Assembly (NCBI GenBank): GCA_029558435.1
Contig: JAKQEZ010000015.1
Span: 1-44,898, forward strand
Direction: 5' to 3'
Length of the DNA stretch: 44,898 nucleotides
DNA from: Bacteroidota bacterium
GTDB taxonomy: Bacteria > Bacteroidota > Bacteroidia > Flavobacteriales > Crocinitomicaceae
The position numbers and the translations under genes are program-made. Positions within the stretch are counted from its first letter, which is position 1. Every line of letters starts with the position of its first letter. The notes under the pieces are model-generated. The model searched no databases, was not told the origin of the DNA, and worked only from the letters and a program-made list of their open reading frames with translations. Positions 32,901 through 42,683 of the stretch are shown piece after piece.

Positions 32901-34163
32901 CTACGTTTTTTGTTTTTTCTTTTTGGCGGCTGGAAATAAAATATTGTTTAATATCAAGCGATAGCCCGGTGAGTTGGGATATAAATTCAAATCGGTATGT
33001 GGATCGCCGACCTTATGTTCATAGTCTTCGGGGTCGTGCCCGCCATAAAACGTCCAAGTGCCCTGTCCCATTTCTCCATGTATGTATCTTGCAGTACCCA
33101 GTGCCTTGTTTTCACCCATAATCAACACGTTTGATTTGATGTATTCTTTTACAAAATCAGTGGTTTGCCCCATAAAACCATTGATAATTGTTGTATGGTT
33201 TTGTGTTAAAATAGTAGGCACAATATCCCATTTGGCAGAAAACTCAAAGAGCGTAAACTTGTCAACGGTTTCTTGCACACGTTGTGTTCTTCTTAATTCT
33301 GTTCCATCAATTGACGAATATTCGTATTTCAATGGGTCGCGTTCCAATAAAAAATCTTTAAATGCCAACGTTTGGTTGAAATCCAATTCTTTTTGACAAT
33401 TGGGACTTGCAGGGTCACCATCATACATTTGCTCACAAATATCCGTGTTTTGTGCCGCTAAAGCAATATCAAAACTATCGGTACCACTACACATGGTAAA
33501 CAAAAAGCCACCTCCGAGTACAAAGTTTTTTATGCTTTGCGCCACTGCTAATTTTAGTTGTGAAACTTTTGAATATCCCAAACGTGCCGCCATAGCTTCT
33601 GCATCGGCAACTTGCTGACGGTACCAAGGATACGAACGATAAGCTGCATAAAACTTACCGTATTGACCTGTAAAATCTTCGTGGTGCAAGTGCAACCAAT
33701 CGTATTCGTGCAACTTGCCGTTCACAATTGCTGAATCGTAGATTTTATCGTAAGGAATTTCAGCATATTCCATTACCAATGTAACGGCATCGTCCCACGG
33801 CATTTTTCCATCGGGCGTGTAAACAGCAATTTTGGGTGCTTTTTCCAGTTGCACAATCTCCATATTTTCTTCTGGATTGGAGATTTTATTGCGAATTGCA
33901 TTGGCTTGTCCGTCTGAAAGAATCTCGTATTTTATCCCTCTGATAATTAGCTCTTGTTCTACTGATTTTAGATGCGGAAAAAGAAAAGAACCACCTCTAT
34001 AGTTGAGCAACCATTCAATCACTACTTCGTGTTGCAACGACCAATATGCAACGCCATAAGCTTTCAAGTGATTGGATTGGCTATCATCCATTGGCACCAG
34101 CAATTGTGCTGCTTTCAGGTGAAATCCAATGAACAAAAATACAATAAAACAAAAATTTTTCAT
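32901..34163 (-). CDS. exported protein of unknown function, Bacteroidota-type
   Basis: A 420-residue protein with an N-terminal signal peptide (about 1-18). I recognise it as a conserved Bacteroidota protein with segments LVPMDDSQSNHLKAYGVAYW, WLLNYRGGSFLFPH, GKMPWDDAVTLVMEYAEIPY and LHLHHEDFTGQYGKFYAAYR. Databases often call relatives asparagine synthetase B, but neither an N-terminal nucleophile Cys nor a true SGGxDSS loop is here; the only resemblance is MCSGTDSFD near the middle, and the protein is exported. The HLHHEDF and GGHDPEDYEH segments are rich in His and acidic residues and could bind metal. A basic tail (AKKKKQKT) ends it. It lies 6 bases after dnaB and is probably cotranscribed with it. 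Confidence 0.65.
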   Translation of the reverse strand: MKNFCFIVFLFIGFHLKAAQLLVPMDDSQSNHLKAYGVAYWSLQHEVVIEWLLNYRGGSFLFPHLKSVEQELIIRGIKYEILSDGQANAIRNKISNPEENMEIVQLEKAPKIAVYTPDGKMPWDDAVTLVMEYAEIPYDKIYDSAIVNGKLHEYDWLHLHHEDFTGQYGKFYAAYRSYPWYRQQVADAEAMAARLGYSKVSQLKLAVAQSIKNFVLGGGFLFTMCSGTDSFDIALAAQNTDICEQMYDGDPASPNCQKELDFNQTLAFKDFLLERDPLKYEYSSIDGTELRRTQRVQETVDKFTLFEFSAKWDIVPTILTQNHTTIINGFMGQTTDFVKEYIKSNVLIMGENKALGTARYIHGEMGQGTWTFYGGHDPEDYEHKVGDPHTDLNLYPNSPGYRLILNNILFPAAKKKKQKT

Positions 34164-34169
34164 GTGCTT

Positions 34170-35732
34170 TTAAAATGGTATGCTATCATCATCAAACGAT
34201 CTATCAAAATCAGAGCCGCTATTATCAAAAGCATTCATTTTTGATGGAATAGTAATGAAATTCTCCGATCTTGACGCCGTATTTAATGCAGATGTTTTAT
34301 TGTCTAAATCAAAATCATTGAATTCATTTAAGTTTTCAAAACGTGCATATTCACCAATAAAGCGCAAACGAACCGTTCCTAAACCACCATTACGGTGTTT
34401 AGCAATAATGATTTCTCCAATGCCTTTATTACTTTCTCCTTTTTCATCAAAATCTATGTTATAGTATTCTGGGCGGTAAATAAACGAAACAATATCAGCA
34501 TCTTGCTCAATGGCACCCGACTCACGAAGGTCGGAAAGTACAGGTTTTTTATCACCACCACGTGTTTCTACCGAACGACTCAACTGCGAAAGTGCAATAA
34601 TTGGCACATTTAATTCTTTTGCAATTTCTTTGATGGAGCGAGAAATGGTTGAAATCTCTTGCTCTCTATTTCCACTTCCTTTAGGTCCACCAACAGTCAT
34701 CAATTGCAAGTAATCGATAATCACCATATCGATGTTGTATTGCATTTTCAACCTACGGCATTTTGCACGAAGGTCAAAAACCGAAATTCCCGGTGTGTCG
34801 TCAATATAAAGTGGTGCTTTTGCAAGCTTTGAAATACGGGTATGCAACTGTTGAAATTCGTGTTCTGCTAAATCACCTTTTCTCAATTTTTCGGCACTTA
34901 AACGCGATTCACTTGCAATCAAACGTTTAACCAATTGAACAGATGACATCTCTAAGGAGAATATTGCAACTCCTTTTCCGTAATCAACAGCGGTGTTGCG
35001 TGCCATCGACAATACAAAAGCGGTTTTACCCATTGCTGGGCGCGCTGCAATAACAATCATATCGGAACGTTGCCAACCCGAGGTAATTTTGTCCAACTCA
35101 AACAAACCGGTTGGAATTCCAGAAATACCACTGCTTTCTTTTGCTGCATTTTCAATTTCTTCAATAGCCATACGCACCACATTGGGCATCGTATCAACGG
35201 CTTTACCAAAGTTGTTTTCAGCAATTTTAAACAAGTTCTCTTCGGCATCACCCAACACTTGAAACACATCGTTGGTGTCGTCGTAAGCATTTTTAATCAC
35301 TTCCGAACTCATGCGAATCAACTCGCGTTTTATGAATTTCTCAGCTATAATACGGGCATGGTATTCCACATTTGCAGTCGAAGAAATTTTACTAGTCAAC
35401 GAAGAAACATAGGCTGCTCCTCCTGCTGCTGCTAATTCACCTTTCTTTTTAAGTAAGTTAACAACTGTCAGGATATCAATCGGATTGGAAGTTCCAAACA
35501 ACTCACGAATGGCACCATAAATGTATTGATGTTTAGGATCATAAAAACTTTCGACCATCAAAATTTCAATGGTATCGATCACCGCATTTTTTTCCAACAT
35601 CATTGCCCCTAAAACAGCTTGTTCTAAGTCCAACGCTTGTGGCGGAACTTTGCCCAACTCATTGATAATAGGAGAACTAGAAGAAATGCGCGCTGCTGGT
35701 TTTCGTTTATTTTCCGATTGATTATTTTCCAT
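34170..35732 (-). CDS. dnaB: replicative DNA helicase DnaB
   Basis: DnaB is the hexameric 5'-3' helicase at the replication fork. I use the ATG at 35730-35732, giving 520 residues starting MENNQSENKR; an upstream TTG in frame is less likely. The N-terminal domain (about 28-130) has PPQALDLEQAVLGAMML. The RecA-like domain shows GIPTGLFELDKITSGW, the Walker A loop RPAMGKTA (231-238), IFSLEMSS, VIIDYLQLM and the arginine-finger region. No intein interrupts it. A disordered tail with an acidic end (FDRSFDDDSIPF) may contact partners. It lies about 110 bases after mutS. Confidence 0.97.
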   Translation of the reverse strand: MENNQSENKRKPAARISSSSPIINELGKVPPQALDLEQAVLGAMMLEKNAVIDTIEILMVESFYDPKHQYIYGAIRELFGTSNPIDILTVVNLLKKKGELAAAGGAAYVSSLTSKISSTANVEYHARIIAEKFIKRELIRMSSEVIKNAYDDTNDVFQVLGDAEENLFKIAENNFGKAVDTMPNVVRMAIEEIENAAKESSGISGIPTGLFELDKITSGWQRSDMIVIAARPAMGKTAFVLSMARNTAVDYGKGVAIFSLEMSSVQLVKRLIASESRLSAEKLRKGDLAEHEFQQLHTRISKLAKAPLYIDDTPGISVFDLRAKCRRLKMQYNIDMVIIDYLQLMTVGGPKGSGNREQEISTISRSIKEIAKELNVPIIALSQLSRSVETRGGDKKPVLSDLRESGAIEQDADIVSFIYRPEYYNIDFDEKGESNKGIGEIIIAKHRNGGLGTVRLRFIGEYARFENLNEFNDFDLDNKTSALNTASRSENFITIPSKMNAFDNSGSDFDRSFDDDSIPF

Positions 35733-35736
35733 AATA

Positions 35737-35744
35737 CAAATATA
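35737..35744 (-). promoter_or_regulatory. possible -7 element abutting dnaB
   Basis: Minus-strand TATATTTG matches TAnnTTTG, with only 4 bases between it and the dnaB ATG. No TTG is at the usual distance; the nearest TTTG is 25 bases upstream (35770-35773). If used, the dnaB mRNA would be leaderless. Confidence 0.3.
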
Positions 35745-35807
35745 AGCAAACAAAAACCTTAGATGAAATCAAAATCAAAAAAGTGCATTAAAAGATATCC
35801 ATAGCAG

Positions 35808-35827
35808 TTATTAACAATTGTTAATAA
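35808..35827. promoter_or_regulatory. perfect 20-bp palindrome between mutS and dnaB
   Basis: The 20 bases centred on CAATTG are fully self-complementary. It lies 17 bases past the mutS stop and about 75 before the dnaB start. It has no stretch of T after it and is AT-rich, so it fits a dimeric repressor's operator at least as well as a hairpin. No regulator can be named. Confidence 0.4.
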
Positions 35828-35843
35828 TCGCAAAAACACCTCA

Positions 35844-38495
35844 TTATCCGCCTATTAACTTTTTGATGTCGTTTAATTTCATTAAAGCTTCTACAGGAGT
35901 CAATGTATTGATGTCGATGGAAACCAATTGGTCGTGAATTTGTTCTAAAACTGGATCATTTAACTGAAAGAAACTCAGTTGCATATTGTCTTCCATTGCC
36001 ACTTCTAACGGCTGAGCATTTTTTACTTTTTTCTTTTTGGAAGTGCTTGCATTGGACTCTAAATCGTGTGATTTTTCCAACGTAACTAAAATTTCTTCGG
36101 CACGCGATAAAACAACGGGTGGCATACCCGCCAAACGAGCCACGTGAATACCAAAAGAGTGTTCACTTCCTCCTTCAACCAACTTACGCAAGAATAAAAT
36201 TTTATTACCAATTTCTTTTACCGAAACGTTGTAATTTTTGATACGTGCAAATTGATTGGTCATTTCATTCAACTCGTGATAATGCGTTGCAAACAGTGTT
36301 TTTGCTTTAAACTTTGGATGTTCGTGCAAATATTCTGCAATTGCCCATGCAATGGAAATTCCGTCATAGGTGCTTGTTCCACGTCCAATTTCATCCAACA
36401 ATACCAAACTTCTATCCGATAAATTGTTGAGGATACTGGCTGTTTCGTTCATTTCTACCATAAATGTAGATTCGCCACTGGATATATTATCAGAAGCACC
36501 AACACGTGTAAATACTTTGTCAACAATGCCCAAGGTAGCTGCCGATGCTGGAACAAAACTTCCCATTTGCGCCATTAAACAAATCAATGCTGTTTGACGC
36601 AAAATAGCACTTTTACCACTCATATTTGGTCCCGTAATCATGATGATTTGTTGGGATTTATTGTCCAAAAACACATCGTTAGCAATGTAACTTTCGCCAA
36701 TCGGCAATTTTTGTTCAATAACTGGGTGGCGACCTTCTTTAATGTCAATTACAAAACTATCGTTGATGGTGGGTTGCACGTAATTGTTTGCTTGAGCAAC
36801 CACCGCAAAAGCTGCTAAACAATCCAATTGAGCAATTAAAAAGGCATTGTGTTGAACCGACTGAATGAAATCGGTGAGTGAAAGCAATAAATTTTGGTAA
36901 ATCTGCGCTTCTAAAGCACCAATTTTTTCTTCAGCTCCCAAAATTTTTGTTTCATACTCTTTTAATTCTTCGGTGATATAGCGTTCGGCACTGGTCAATG
37001 TTTGTTTGCGTATCCAATCGGCTGGCACTTTGTCTTTGTGGGTGTTTCTAACTTCCAAATAATACCCAAAAACGTTATTGAACGCAATTTTCAAGCTTGG
37101 AATTCCTGTATTTTGACTTTCGCGTTCTTGAATATCTTCCAAATAATCTTTACTGGAGTTAAGAAGCGTGCGAATTTCATCCAATTCTTGGTTCACACCA
37201 TCTGCTATTACTCTCCCCTTGCCTATTGCAATTGCAGGATCATCGAGCAAAGTATTCTCAATTAAATCAATGAGTTTTTGACACGGATTGAGTTGATCTA
37301 CAATTTTATCCAACAACAACACATCGGTTGCTTGCAACAATGCTTTGATGGGAGCAATTTGAAGAATCGTTCGTTTGAGTTGGATGACTTCTTTTGGATT
37401 TACTTTTCCCACTGCCACTTTAGAAATCAAACGTTCTAAATCGCCAATTTCACGCAAACAGGTGATGAGTTGCTCACCAATTTCTTCCTTGTTTTTCAGA
37501 TAATTCACCGCTTCGAGGCGTTCTTGCACATTGGTTGCATTTTTTAGTGGCAACACCATCCAACGTTTCATCATGCGCCCACCCATGGCGGTTTGTGTTT
37601 TATCCAAAATATCGCTGAGCGTAGTTGCTTCGGGATGTGGCGACGAAATCAATTCTAAATTACGCAAGGTAAATTGGTCTAACCACACGTATTTATCTTC
37701 TTCGATACGAGAAACAGCGGTAATGTGCCCCAATTTATCGTTTTGTGTTTCAGATAAATAATGCAAAATGGCTCCAGCGGCAACAATTCCCAAATCCATA
37801 TTTTCTACACCAAAACCTTTGAGCGATTTGGTATTGAAGTGCTTATTCAAATTTTCAAGTGCAAAATCGGGTGTAAAAACCCAATCATCTAAACGGAAAT
37901 GGTAGAATTTTGTACCAAAAAGCGCATCAAATTCTTTGGATTTATTTTTTTGAAAAATGATTTCTTTGGGTTCAAATCCTTGAATGAGCTTATCGATGTA
38001 TTCGTCGTTTCCTTGCGCCAACAAAAATTCGCCTGTAGAAACATCAATGAATGCAATTCCATGTCCAGCCTTGGTAAAATGAATGGCGCACAAAAAATTG
38101 TTTTTCTTTTGCTCCAGCACTTGATCGTTGAATGAAACGCCAGGAGTTACTAGTTCGGTAACACCACGTTTTACAATTCCTTTGGCCATTTTAGGATCTT
38201 CCAATTGATCGCAAATAGCCACTCGTTGACCCGCACGCACCAATTTAGGCAAATACGTTTCCAATGAATGATGAGGAAAACCTGCCAAAGCCGTTTCAGA
38301 TTCACTTCCATTTCCTCGTTTAGTAAGAACAATGCCTAAAATTTTAGATGTTTTGATGGCATCTTCTCCAAAAGTTTCATAAAAATCACCTACACGAAAC
38401 AAGAGTAAAGTACCCGGATGTTTGCTCTTGATACTGTTATATTGTTTCATTAATGGCGTAACATTGGCCGTCTTTTTGTCGTCGTTTTCGCTCAC
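35844..38495 (-). CDS. mutS: DNA mismatch repair protein MutS
   Basis: MutS recognises mismatches and starts repair with MutL. The 883-residue protein has the mismatch-binding FYE motif in [17 protein letters not shown] near the N-terminus, then connector, lever and clamp domains. The ATPase part has the Walker A loop [16 protein letters not shown], the signature region [14 protein letters not shown] and Walker B in [17 protein letters not shown] helix-turn-helix dimerisation segment and a charged Lys/Asn-rich linker follow. The start codon is GTG at 38493-38495, giving [20 protein letters not shown]; a stop lies four codons upstream in frame, and the next ATG would remove 15 residues before the conserved PLMKQYN segment. 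Confidence 0.97.
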   Translation of the reverse strand: MSENDDKKTANVTPLMKQYNSIKSKHPGTLLLFRVGDFYETFGEDAIKTSKILGIVLTKRGNGSESETALAGFPHHSLETYLPKLVRAGQRVAICDQLEDPKMAKGIVKRGVTELVTPGVSFNDQVLEQKKNNFLCAIHFTKAGHGIAFIDVSTGEFLLAQGNDEYIDKLIQGFEPKEIIFQKNKSKEFDALFGTKFYHFRLDDWVFTPDFALENLNKHFNTKSLKGFGVENMDLGIVAAGAILHYLSETQNDKLGHITAVSRIEEDKYVWLDQFTLRNLELISSPHPEATTLSDILDKTQTAMGGRMMKRWMVLPLKNATNVQERLEAVNYLKNKEEIGEQLITCLREIGDLERLISKVAVGKVNPKEVIQLKRTILQIAPIKALLQATDVLLLDKIVDQLNPCQKLIDLIENTLLDDPAIAIGKGRVIADGVNQELDEIRTLLNSSKDYLEDIQERESQNTGIPSLKIAFNNVFGYYLEVRNTHKDKVPADWIRKQTLTSAERYITEELKEYETKILGAEEKIGALEAQIYQNLLLSLTDFIQSVQHNAFLIAQLDCLAAFAVVAQANNYVQPTINDSFVIDIKEGRHPVIEQKLPIGESYIANDVFLDNKSQQIIMITGPNMSGKSAILRQTALICLMAQMGSFVPASAATLGIVDKVFTRVGASDNISSGESTFMVEMNETASILNNLSDRSLVLLDEIGRGTSTYDGISIAWAIAEYLHEHPKFKAKTLFATHYHELNEMTNQFARIKNYNVSVKEIGNKILFLRKLVEGGSEHSFGIHVARLAGMPPVVLSRAEEILVTLEKSHDLESNASTSKKKKVKNAQPLEVAMEDNMQLSFFQLNDPVLEQIHDQLVSIDINTLTPVEALMKLNDIKKLIGG

Positions 38496-38602
38496 GCTAT
38501 TGATTTAGAATTGTGGTTGGTAAAATTAATGAAAGCAATAGGAAACCTTACACATTTGTGCAAGTTCTTATTAACAAAATCAAGAAGTAATTAACGAAAA
38601 AA
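38496..38602. other. gap between the lipoprotein gene and mutS
   Basis: This 107-base stretch holds a small imperfect hairpin near 38550-38567 with a G-U pair and no U-run, which at best is a weak terminator. No convincing promoter pair for mutS is seen. Confidence 0.35.
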
Positions 38603-40186
38603 CTAAATTTTCATTTTTAACTGAATTTTTGCCTTGGCTTTGATTCCCAAATACGCATTTACAGGAATTCCCACCATTTGATTGGATGACGTGTTGGGAT
38701 CTGGCGTATTAAAAATAGCTTCAACAATAATGTTTTTGGTTGAATTGAGTTTATCCACAGCAACAATTGACAATGGAACTTCTACGGTGCTTGTTTTGTG
38801 CCACAATCCGTTAGAATTTTGCTCACCATACAACGAAGAAACAATAGGTTGGCTAGCATTAACTGTTTCAATAACAGCGCCGTTTTCGTCCACAAAAAGA
38901 AGTTTAATTTTTCCTTCAAACGGAAAAGCATTATCTAAATCCAATTGCAGCACACCACTTTCAATGTGTGATTTATCTTTTTTCTGACTCAGTTGAAAAG
39001 CAAACGTATCACGAATGGTAAGGTTGTCCATCTTTATGTTCAATGGCATTTGTGCTTCCAATGTCATTTTTAATTTGCTTTGCGGAAACACTTCGTTCCA
39101 ACCTCCAGAAATGTTGCCCCACGGATTGATTTTAATTCCATAAGCCAATTCATTTTTAACACCTAGATTTTCAATAAACGCTTCAATATTGCTATTTCCA
39201 GAGTTAAATTCTATGATGCGTTGAGATGGTACCAATGTTGAAAAACTACCCGTTGGTTGGTCAATTGTAAAGGTTGTTCCAACATTTCCTCCCGAAAGAT
39301 AAACCACATTTCCTTGATTATTCGTGCTTTTAAGGTGTTTAATCAACCCCGAGCCGTCCATTTTAATTCCATTTTCTAGAATTAGTTTAACAGTTGTGTT
39401 AGGAATATCAATGGTGCCTGCAACAATTTTATTAAACACATCCACATTGAACTGTGTCGTATCGTTGATATCTTTTTTACCAAAATAACCACGTGCATAA
39501 TGCAATTTTACGTCTCTAAACTTCGATTTCACATGAAAAACATCAGTGCTTGAAACGGTAACCGTATTGCCGTTTGGATCGGATTTAATTTTAATTAACG
39601 ATTGCAATTTGTTATACGAATTGCCTGCTGTTCCTCTTAAATCTATCTGATAATCGGCAATGCTTATTGTTTTTTTGATTTTACCCGGATTTGAATTGGT
39701 GCCAGCTCCTATAAAAAATGTTTCCGACAAAACGTTGCCATATTTTGTAACACCTGGCAATTCTACAGTAACATACACACCTGTTTCAACTGGATTTTCC
39801 AATTCAAAATCAATATAACCTTCGGCAACTTGAATGATTTTTAATTGTGCATCTTGCAGTTGCAATTCATGCTCTTCAACAACGTTATAGAATGTAAAAC
39901 CTGGATTAACCGTTAGTCCACTCGAACTTAAATTCACCGATCTATCAATAGTAGTGTCGGGAATAGCAACAATATCTGTAAGACTGAAATTATAGAGCGT
40001 TCTTTTTAAATCCAACGCATAATTAACACCACTATCGTCCAGTGTAGAATCGTTTACAAACTTGTCTAAACCTATGCGGTCGTTTATTAGAGGAACAACC
40101 CACGCAGAATTCCACGAAGCATCTTTTTTACAAGCTGTCAACGCCAGTAAAATAAGCAAGCCATAAGTTTTCAAAAGTTTAGACAT
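38603..40186 (-). CDS. uncharacterised lipoprotein
   Basis: A 527-residue protein with a lipoprotein signal: hydrophobic stretch, then LALTACKKD with the lipid-bearing Cys at residue 19. The rest is rich in beta-strand-like alternating patterns and Asn, Thr and Ser, with no catalytic motif I can point to. Segments such as IPDTTIDRSVNLSSSGLTV and MPLNIKMDNLTIRDTFAFQL suggest a stack of beta-sandwich domains, as in many surface lipoproteins of the phylum. The KKD after the Cys lacks the acidic cluster reported as a surface-export signal in some Bacteroidota lipoproteins, so its side of the outer membrane is not clear. It lies 45 bases after the thiolase gene. I do not recognise the family. Confidence 0.75.
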   Translation of the reverse strand: MSKLLKTYGLLILLALTACKKDASWNSAWVVPLINDRIGLDKFVNDSTLDDSGVNYALDLKRTLYNFSLTDIVAIPDTTIDRSVNLSSSGLTVNPGFTFYNVVEEHELQLQDAQLKIIQVAEGYIDFELENPVETGVYVTVELPGVTKYGNVLSETFFIGAGTNSNPGKIKKTISIADYQIDLRGTAGNSYNKLQSLIKIKSDPNGNTVTVSSTDVFHVKSKFRDVKLHYARGYFGKKDINDTTQFNVDVFNKIVAGTIDIPNTTVKLILENGIKMDGSGLIKHLKSTNNQGNVVYLSGGNVGTTFTIDQPTGSFSTLVPSQRIIEFNSGNSNIEAFIENLGVKNELAYGIKINPWGNISGGWNEVFPQSKLKMTLEAQMPLNIKMDNLTIRDTFAFQLSQKKDKSHIESGVLQLDLDNAFPFEGKIKLLFVDENGAVIETVNASQPIVSSLYGEQNSNGLWHKTSTVEVPLSIVAVDKLNSTKNIIVEAIFNTPDPNTSSNQMVGIPVNAYLGIKAKAKIQLKMKI

Positions 40187-40231
40187 AGCTAATATTTTTA
40201 AGTTAAAACGAAAAATCGCTTTAAAAGTTGT

Positions 40232-41440
40232 TTATACGCGCTCAATAATTGCTGCATAACCTTGACCAACACCAATACACATGGTTACCAACGCATATTG
40301 TTTATTAGTTCTTTGCAATTCTTTAGCAGCCGTTAAAGTTGTGCGTGCACCGGTCATTCCTAGTGGGTGTCCCAACGAAATAGCTCCACCATTTGGGTTG
40401 ATACGAGGGTCGTTATCGGCTAATCCCATTTTACGTGTACATGCTAAAACTTGCGCTGCAAAAGCTTCGTTAAGTTCTATCACATCCATTTGATCAAGTG
40501 TTAACCCTGTTCTTTTCAACACTTTTTCGGTTGCATACACAGGTCCAATTCCCATAATTCGTGGTTCAACACCTGCCACTGCGCCTGCCACAATGCGTGC
40601 GATTGGTTTTAAATTTTGTTCTTTCACTGCTTTTTCAGATGCCAAAAGCAAGGCAGCAGCTCCGTCGTTTAATCCAGAAGCATTTCCTGCGGTTACAGTT
40701 CCATCTTTTTTAAATGCAGGTCGTAATTGTCCCAATCCTTCCAACGTAGTATCCGCTTTAGCAAATTCATCCGTTTTAAAAATGATAGGATCTTTTTTGC
40801 GTTGAGGAATTTCAACTGGAATAATTTCAGCATCAAAAATGCCATTTTTTACAGCTTGGGCTGTTTTTTGTTGCGACCAAAAAGCAAATTTATCTTGGTC
40901 TTCACGGTTAATATTATACAATTCAGCTAAATTCTCAGCGGTATTTCCCATAGAATCTGTTCCGTAAAGTTCGTGCAATTTAGGGTTAATAAAACGCCAT
41001 CCAAACGAAGTATCGTGCATTTCAGAATCGCGTCCAAAAGGTGTTGATGCTTTAGAAATCACCCACGGTCCACGTGTCATATTTTCCACTCCTCCTGCAA
41101 TGTAAATATCACCACATCCATCTTTAATGGCACGTGTTGCGTTCATTACAGAAGCCAATCCAGAAGAACACAAACGGTTAACGGTTTCTCCAGCAACTTG
41201 ATATGGCAAACCTGCAATTAAGCCTGCCATTCTTGCCACATTTCGGTTATCTTCACCAGCTTGGTTGGCACATCCTAAAATAACATCTTCAATTAAAAGC
41301 GGATCTAAATTCGGCATTTTATCCATTAAACCTTTGATGGCAATTGCTGCTAAATCATCTGTTCTAACTCCTGCCAACGTTCCGCCAAATCTTCCAATTG
41401 CTGTGCGAACTCCTTCAACTAAATAAACTTCTTGTGACAT
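40232..41440 (-). CDS. thiolase (acetyl-CoA C-acyltransferase, 3-oxoadipyl-CoA thiolase-like)
   Basis: A degradative or biosynthetic thiolase of 402 residues that splits or forms beta-ketoacyl-CoA. The nucleophile is Cys91 in VNRLCSSGLAS, the acid-base pair is His358 in SLGHPLGMTGAR and Cys388 in TMCIGVGQG. The segments GCANQAGEDNRNVARMAGL and SFGWRFINPKLHELYGTDSM resemble PcaF/PaaJ 3-oxoadipyl-CoA thiolases, but no other aromatic-degradation genes are present, so fatty acid oxidation or acetoacetyl-CoA metabolism are equally possible. No partner hydratase or dehydrogenase gene is adjacent. It is the first gene of the minus-strand run and diverges from the TPR gene. Confidence 0.9.
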   Translation of the reverse strand: MSQEVYLVEGVRTAIGRFGGTLAGVRTDDLAAIAIKGLMDKMPNLDPLLIEDVILGCANQAGEDNRNVARMAGLIAGLPYQVAGETVNRLCSSGLASVMNATRAIKDGCGDIYIAGGVENMTRGPWVISKASTPFGRDSEMHDTSFGWRFINPKLHELYGTDSMGNTAENLAELYNINREDQDKFAFWSQQKTAQAVKNGIFDAEIIPVEIPQRKKDPIIFKTDEFAKADTTLEGLGQLRPAFKKDGTVTAGNASGLNDGAAALLLASEKAVKEQNLKPIARIVAGAVAGVEPRIMGIGPVYATEKVLKRTGLTLDQMDVIELNEAFAAQVLACTRKMGLADNDPRINPNGGAISLGHPLGMTGARTTLTAAKELQRTNKQYALVTMCIGVGQGYAAIIERV

Positions 41441-41561
41441 TTTTTATTTTAAATTGTTAATATTCCAACGGCTAAAATACAATTTTTTCATCTTGTTGAA
41501 AACTTAATTCCTGATTTACTAAAATATTTTTTACATTTAAGCCTCATTAAATTTCTGTACA
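41441..41561. other. divergent promoter gap between the thiolase and TPR genes
   Basis: This 121-base AT-rich region must hold promoters in both directions. On the plus strand TACATTTA (41532-41539) is a near match to TAnnTTTG; on the minus strand TATTTTAG is a near match. Neither has a well-placed TTG, so I do not call exact sites. Confidence 0.35.
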
Positions 41562-42659
41562 ATGATAAAACATAAATTACTGCTTTGTGTTGGCTTAGGG
41601 TTGTTTTCAACTTATTCCCATGCACAAATAGAAGAACTAACACCAGCCGAAAAAAAATACAGGGATTCCATTACGGCTTTAAACATGCAAAACGCAACAA
41701 TTGCCAACAGTCAAAATGCGTATAACGATGGGATAAAGTTTTTTTCGGAAGGAAAATACCAACAAGCTCGTGATCGGTTTAAACAATCGCTTAGTTTTGA
41801 CCCTAACTTCACAGCTGCTTCCTATAATTTAGGTGTTACTGAAAATGAGTTAGGTAGCTATGCAGATGCTTCTAAAACATTGAGTCAATTGATTGAAAAA
41901 GATCCTAGCTATTCCAAAGCTTATTTTCAGCGTGGACGTGCCTATCAAGGTTTGAATGAATATTTGAAGGCAGAAAATGATTATGATAAATCAATTGCAT
42001 TGGATCCATCTAATCCTAGAGCATATTATAACTATGGCACCTTGCGTTTCTTGCAACAAGATTACAAAACAGCCATTACTTATTTTACAAAAGCCATCGA
42101 ATTGGATAAAAACTTTGCATTTGCATATAACGACCGTGGAAGTTGTTACCGTATGTTGGGAGATTACACAAAAGCATTGGCCGATTATCAAGAAGCTGAA
42201 CGAAAAAACCCAAATCTTGCCTTTGTGTTGAACAACATTGGCACAACAACCAGTAAAATGAAAAATTTTCAAGGAGCAATGGCAGCTTTTAACCGTGCCA
42301 TTTCAATTGATGCAAATTTTTACTTAGCTTACAATAACCGTGGGGTTTTAGAATTGGAAAACAATAAAATGGACGATGCTAAACGCGATTTTGAAAAAAC
42401 ATTGGAGATTAACCCTAAATATGCACCAGCTGCGTCTAATCTTAGCGGTTTGTATTTCAAGCAAAAAGACTATAAAAAAGCATTGGAATATGCCAATAAA
42501 GCGGTTGAATTGGATAAAAATTATGCAGGTGCTTATGTGAACCGTGCCAATGCCAAAGAAATGCTTCGCGATATGATTGGAGCATGCGAAGATTGGGAAA
42601 AAGCCAATGAATTAGGAGACGGAAATGGTAAAATTTACTATTCTTCCAATTGCCAATAA
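41562..42659 (+). CDS. exported TPR-repeat protein
   Basis: A 365-residue protein with a signal peptide (cleavage probably after YSHA, residue 21) and about eight or nine tetratricopeptide repeats of 34 residues from about residue 50 to 345. Repeat hallmarks include AYFQRGRAYQGLNEYLKAEN, AYYNYGTLRFLQQDYKTAIT and AYNNRGVLELENNKMDDAKR. TPR arrays bind partner proteins, so a scaffold role in the periplasm or outer membrane is likely. It is 24 bases before the PorE-like gene and very probably cotranscribed, suggesting that the two products act together. The last repeat (GACEDWEKANELGD) resembles Sel1-like caps of similar proteins. Confidence 0.85.
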   Translation: MIKHKLLLCVGLGLFSTYSHAQIEELTPAEKKYRDSITALNMQNATIANSQNAYNDGIKFFSEGKYQQARDRFKQSLSFDPNFTAASYNLGVTENELGSYADASKTLSQLIEKDPSYSKAYFQRGRAYQGLNEYLKAENDYDKSIALDPSNPRAYYNYGTLRFLQQDYKTAITYFTKAIELDKNFAFAYNDRGSCYRMLGDYTKALADYQEAERKNPNLAFVLNNIGTTTSKMKNFQGAMAAFNRAISIDANFYLAYNNRGVLELENNKMDDAKRDFEKTLEINPKYAPAASNLSGLYFKQKDYKKALEYANKAVELDKNYAGAYVNRANAKEMLRDMIGACEDWEKANELGDGNGKIYYSSNCQ

Positions 42660-42683
42660 GTCGTATTAATCAACAAGAAAATT

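Noticed and set aside
33500..33540. SGTDS string as an ATP-binding loop of asparagine synthetase
   Set aside because: It lacks the second Gly and the last Ser of SGGxDSS, the protein has a signal peptide, and the glutaminase domain is missing.
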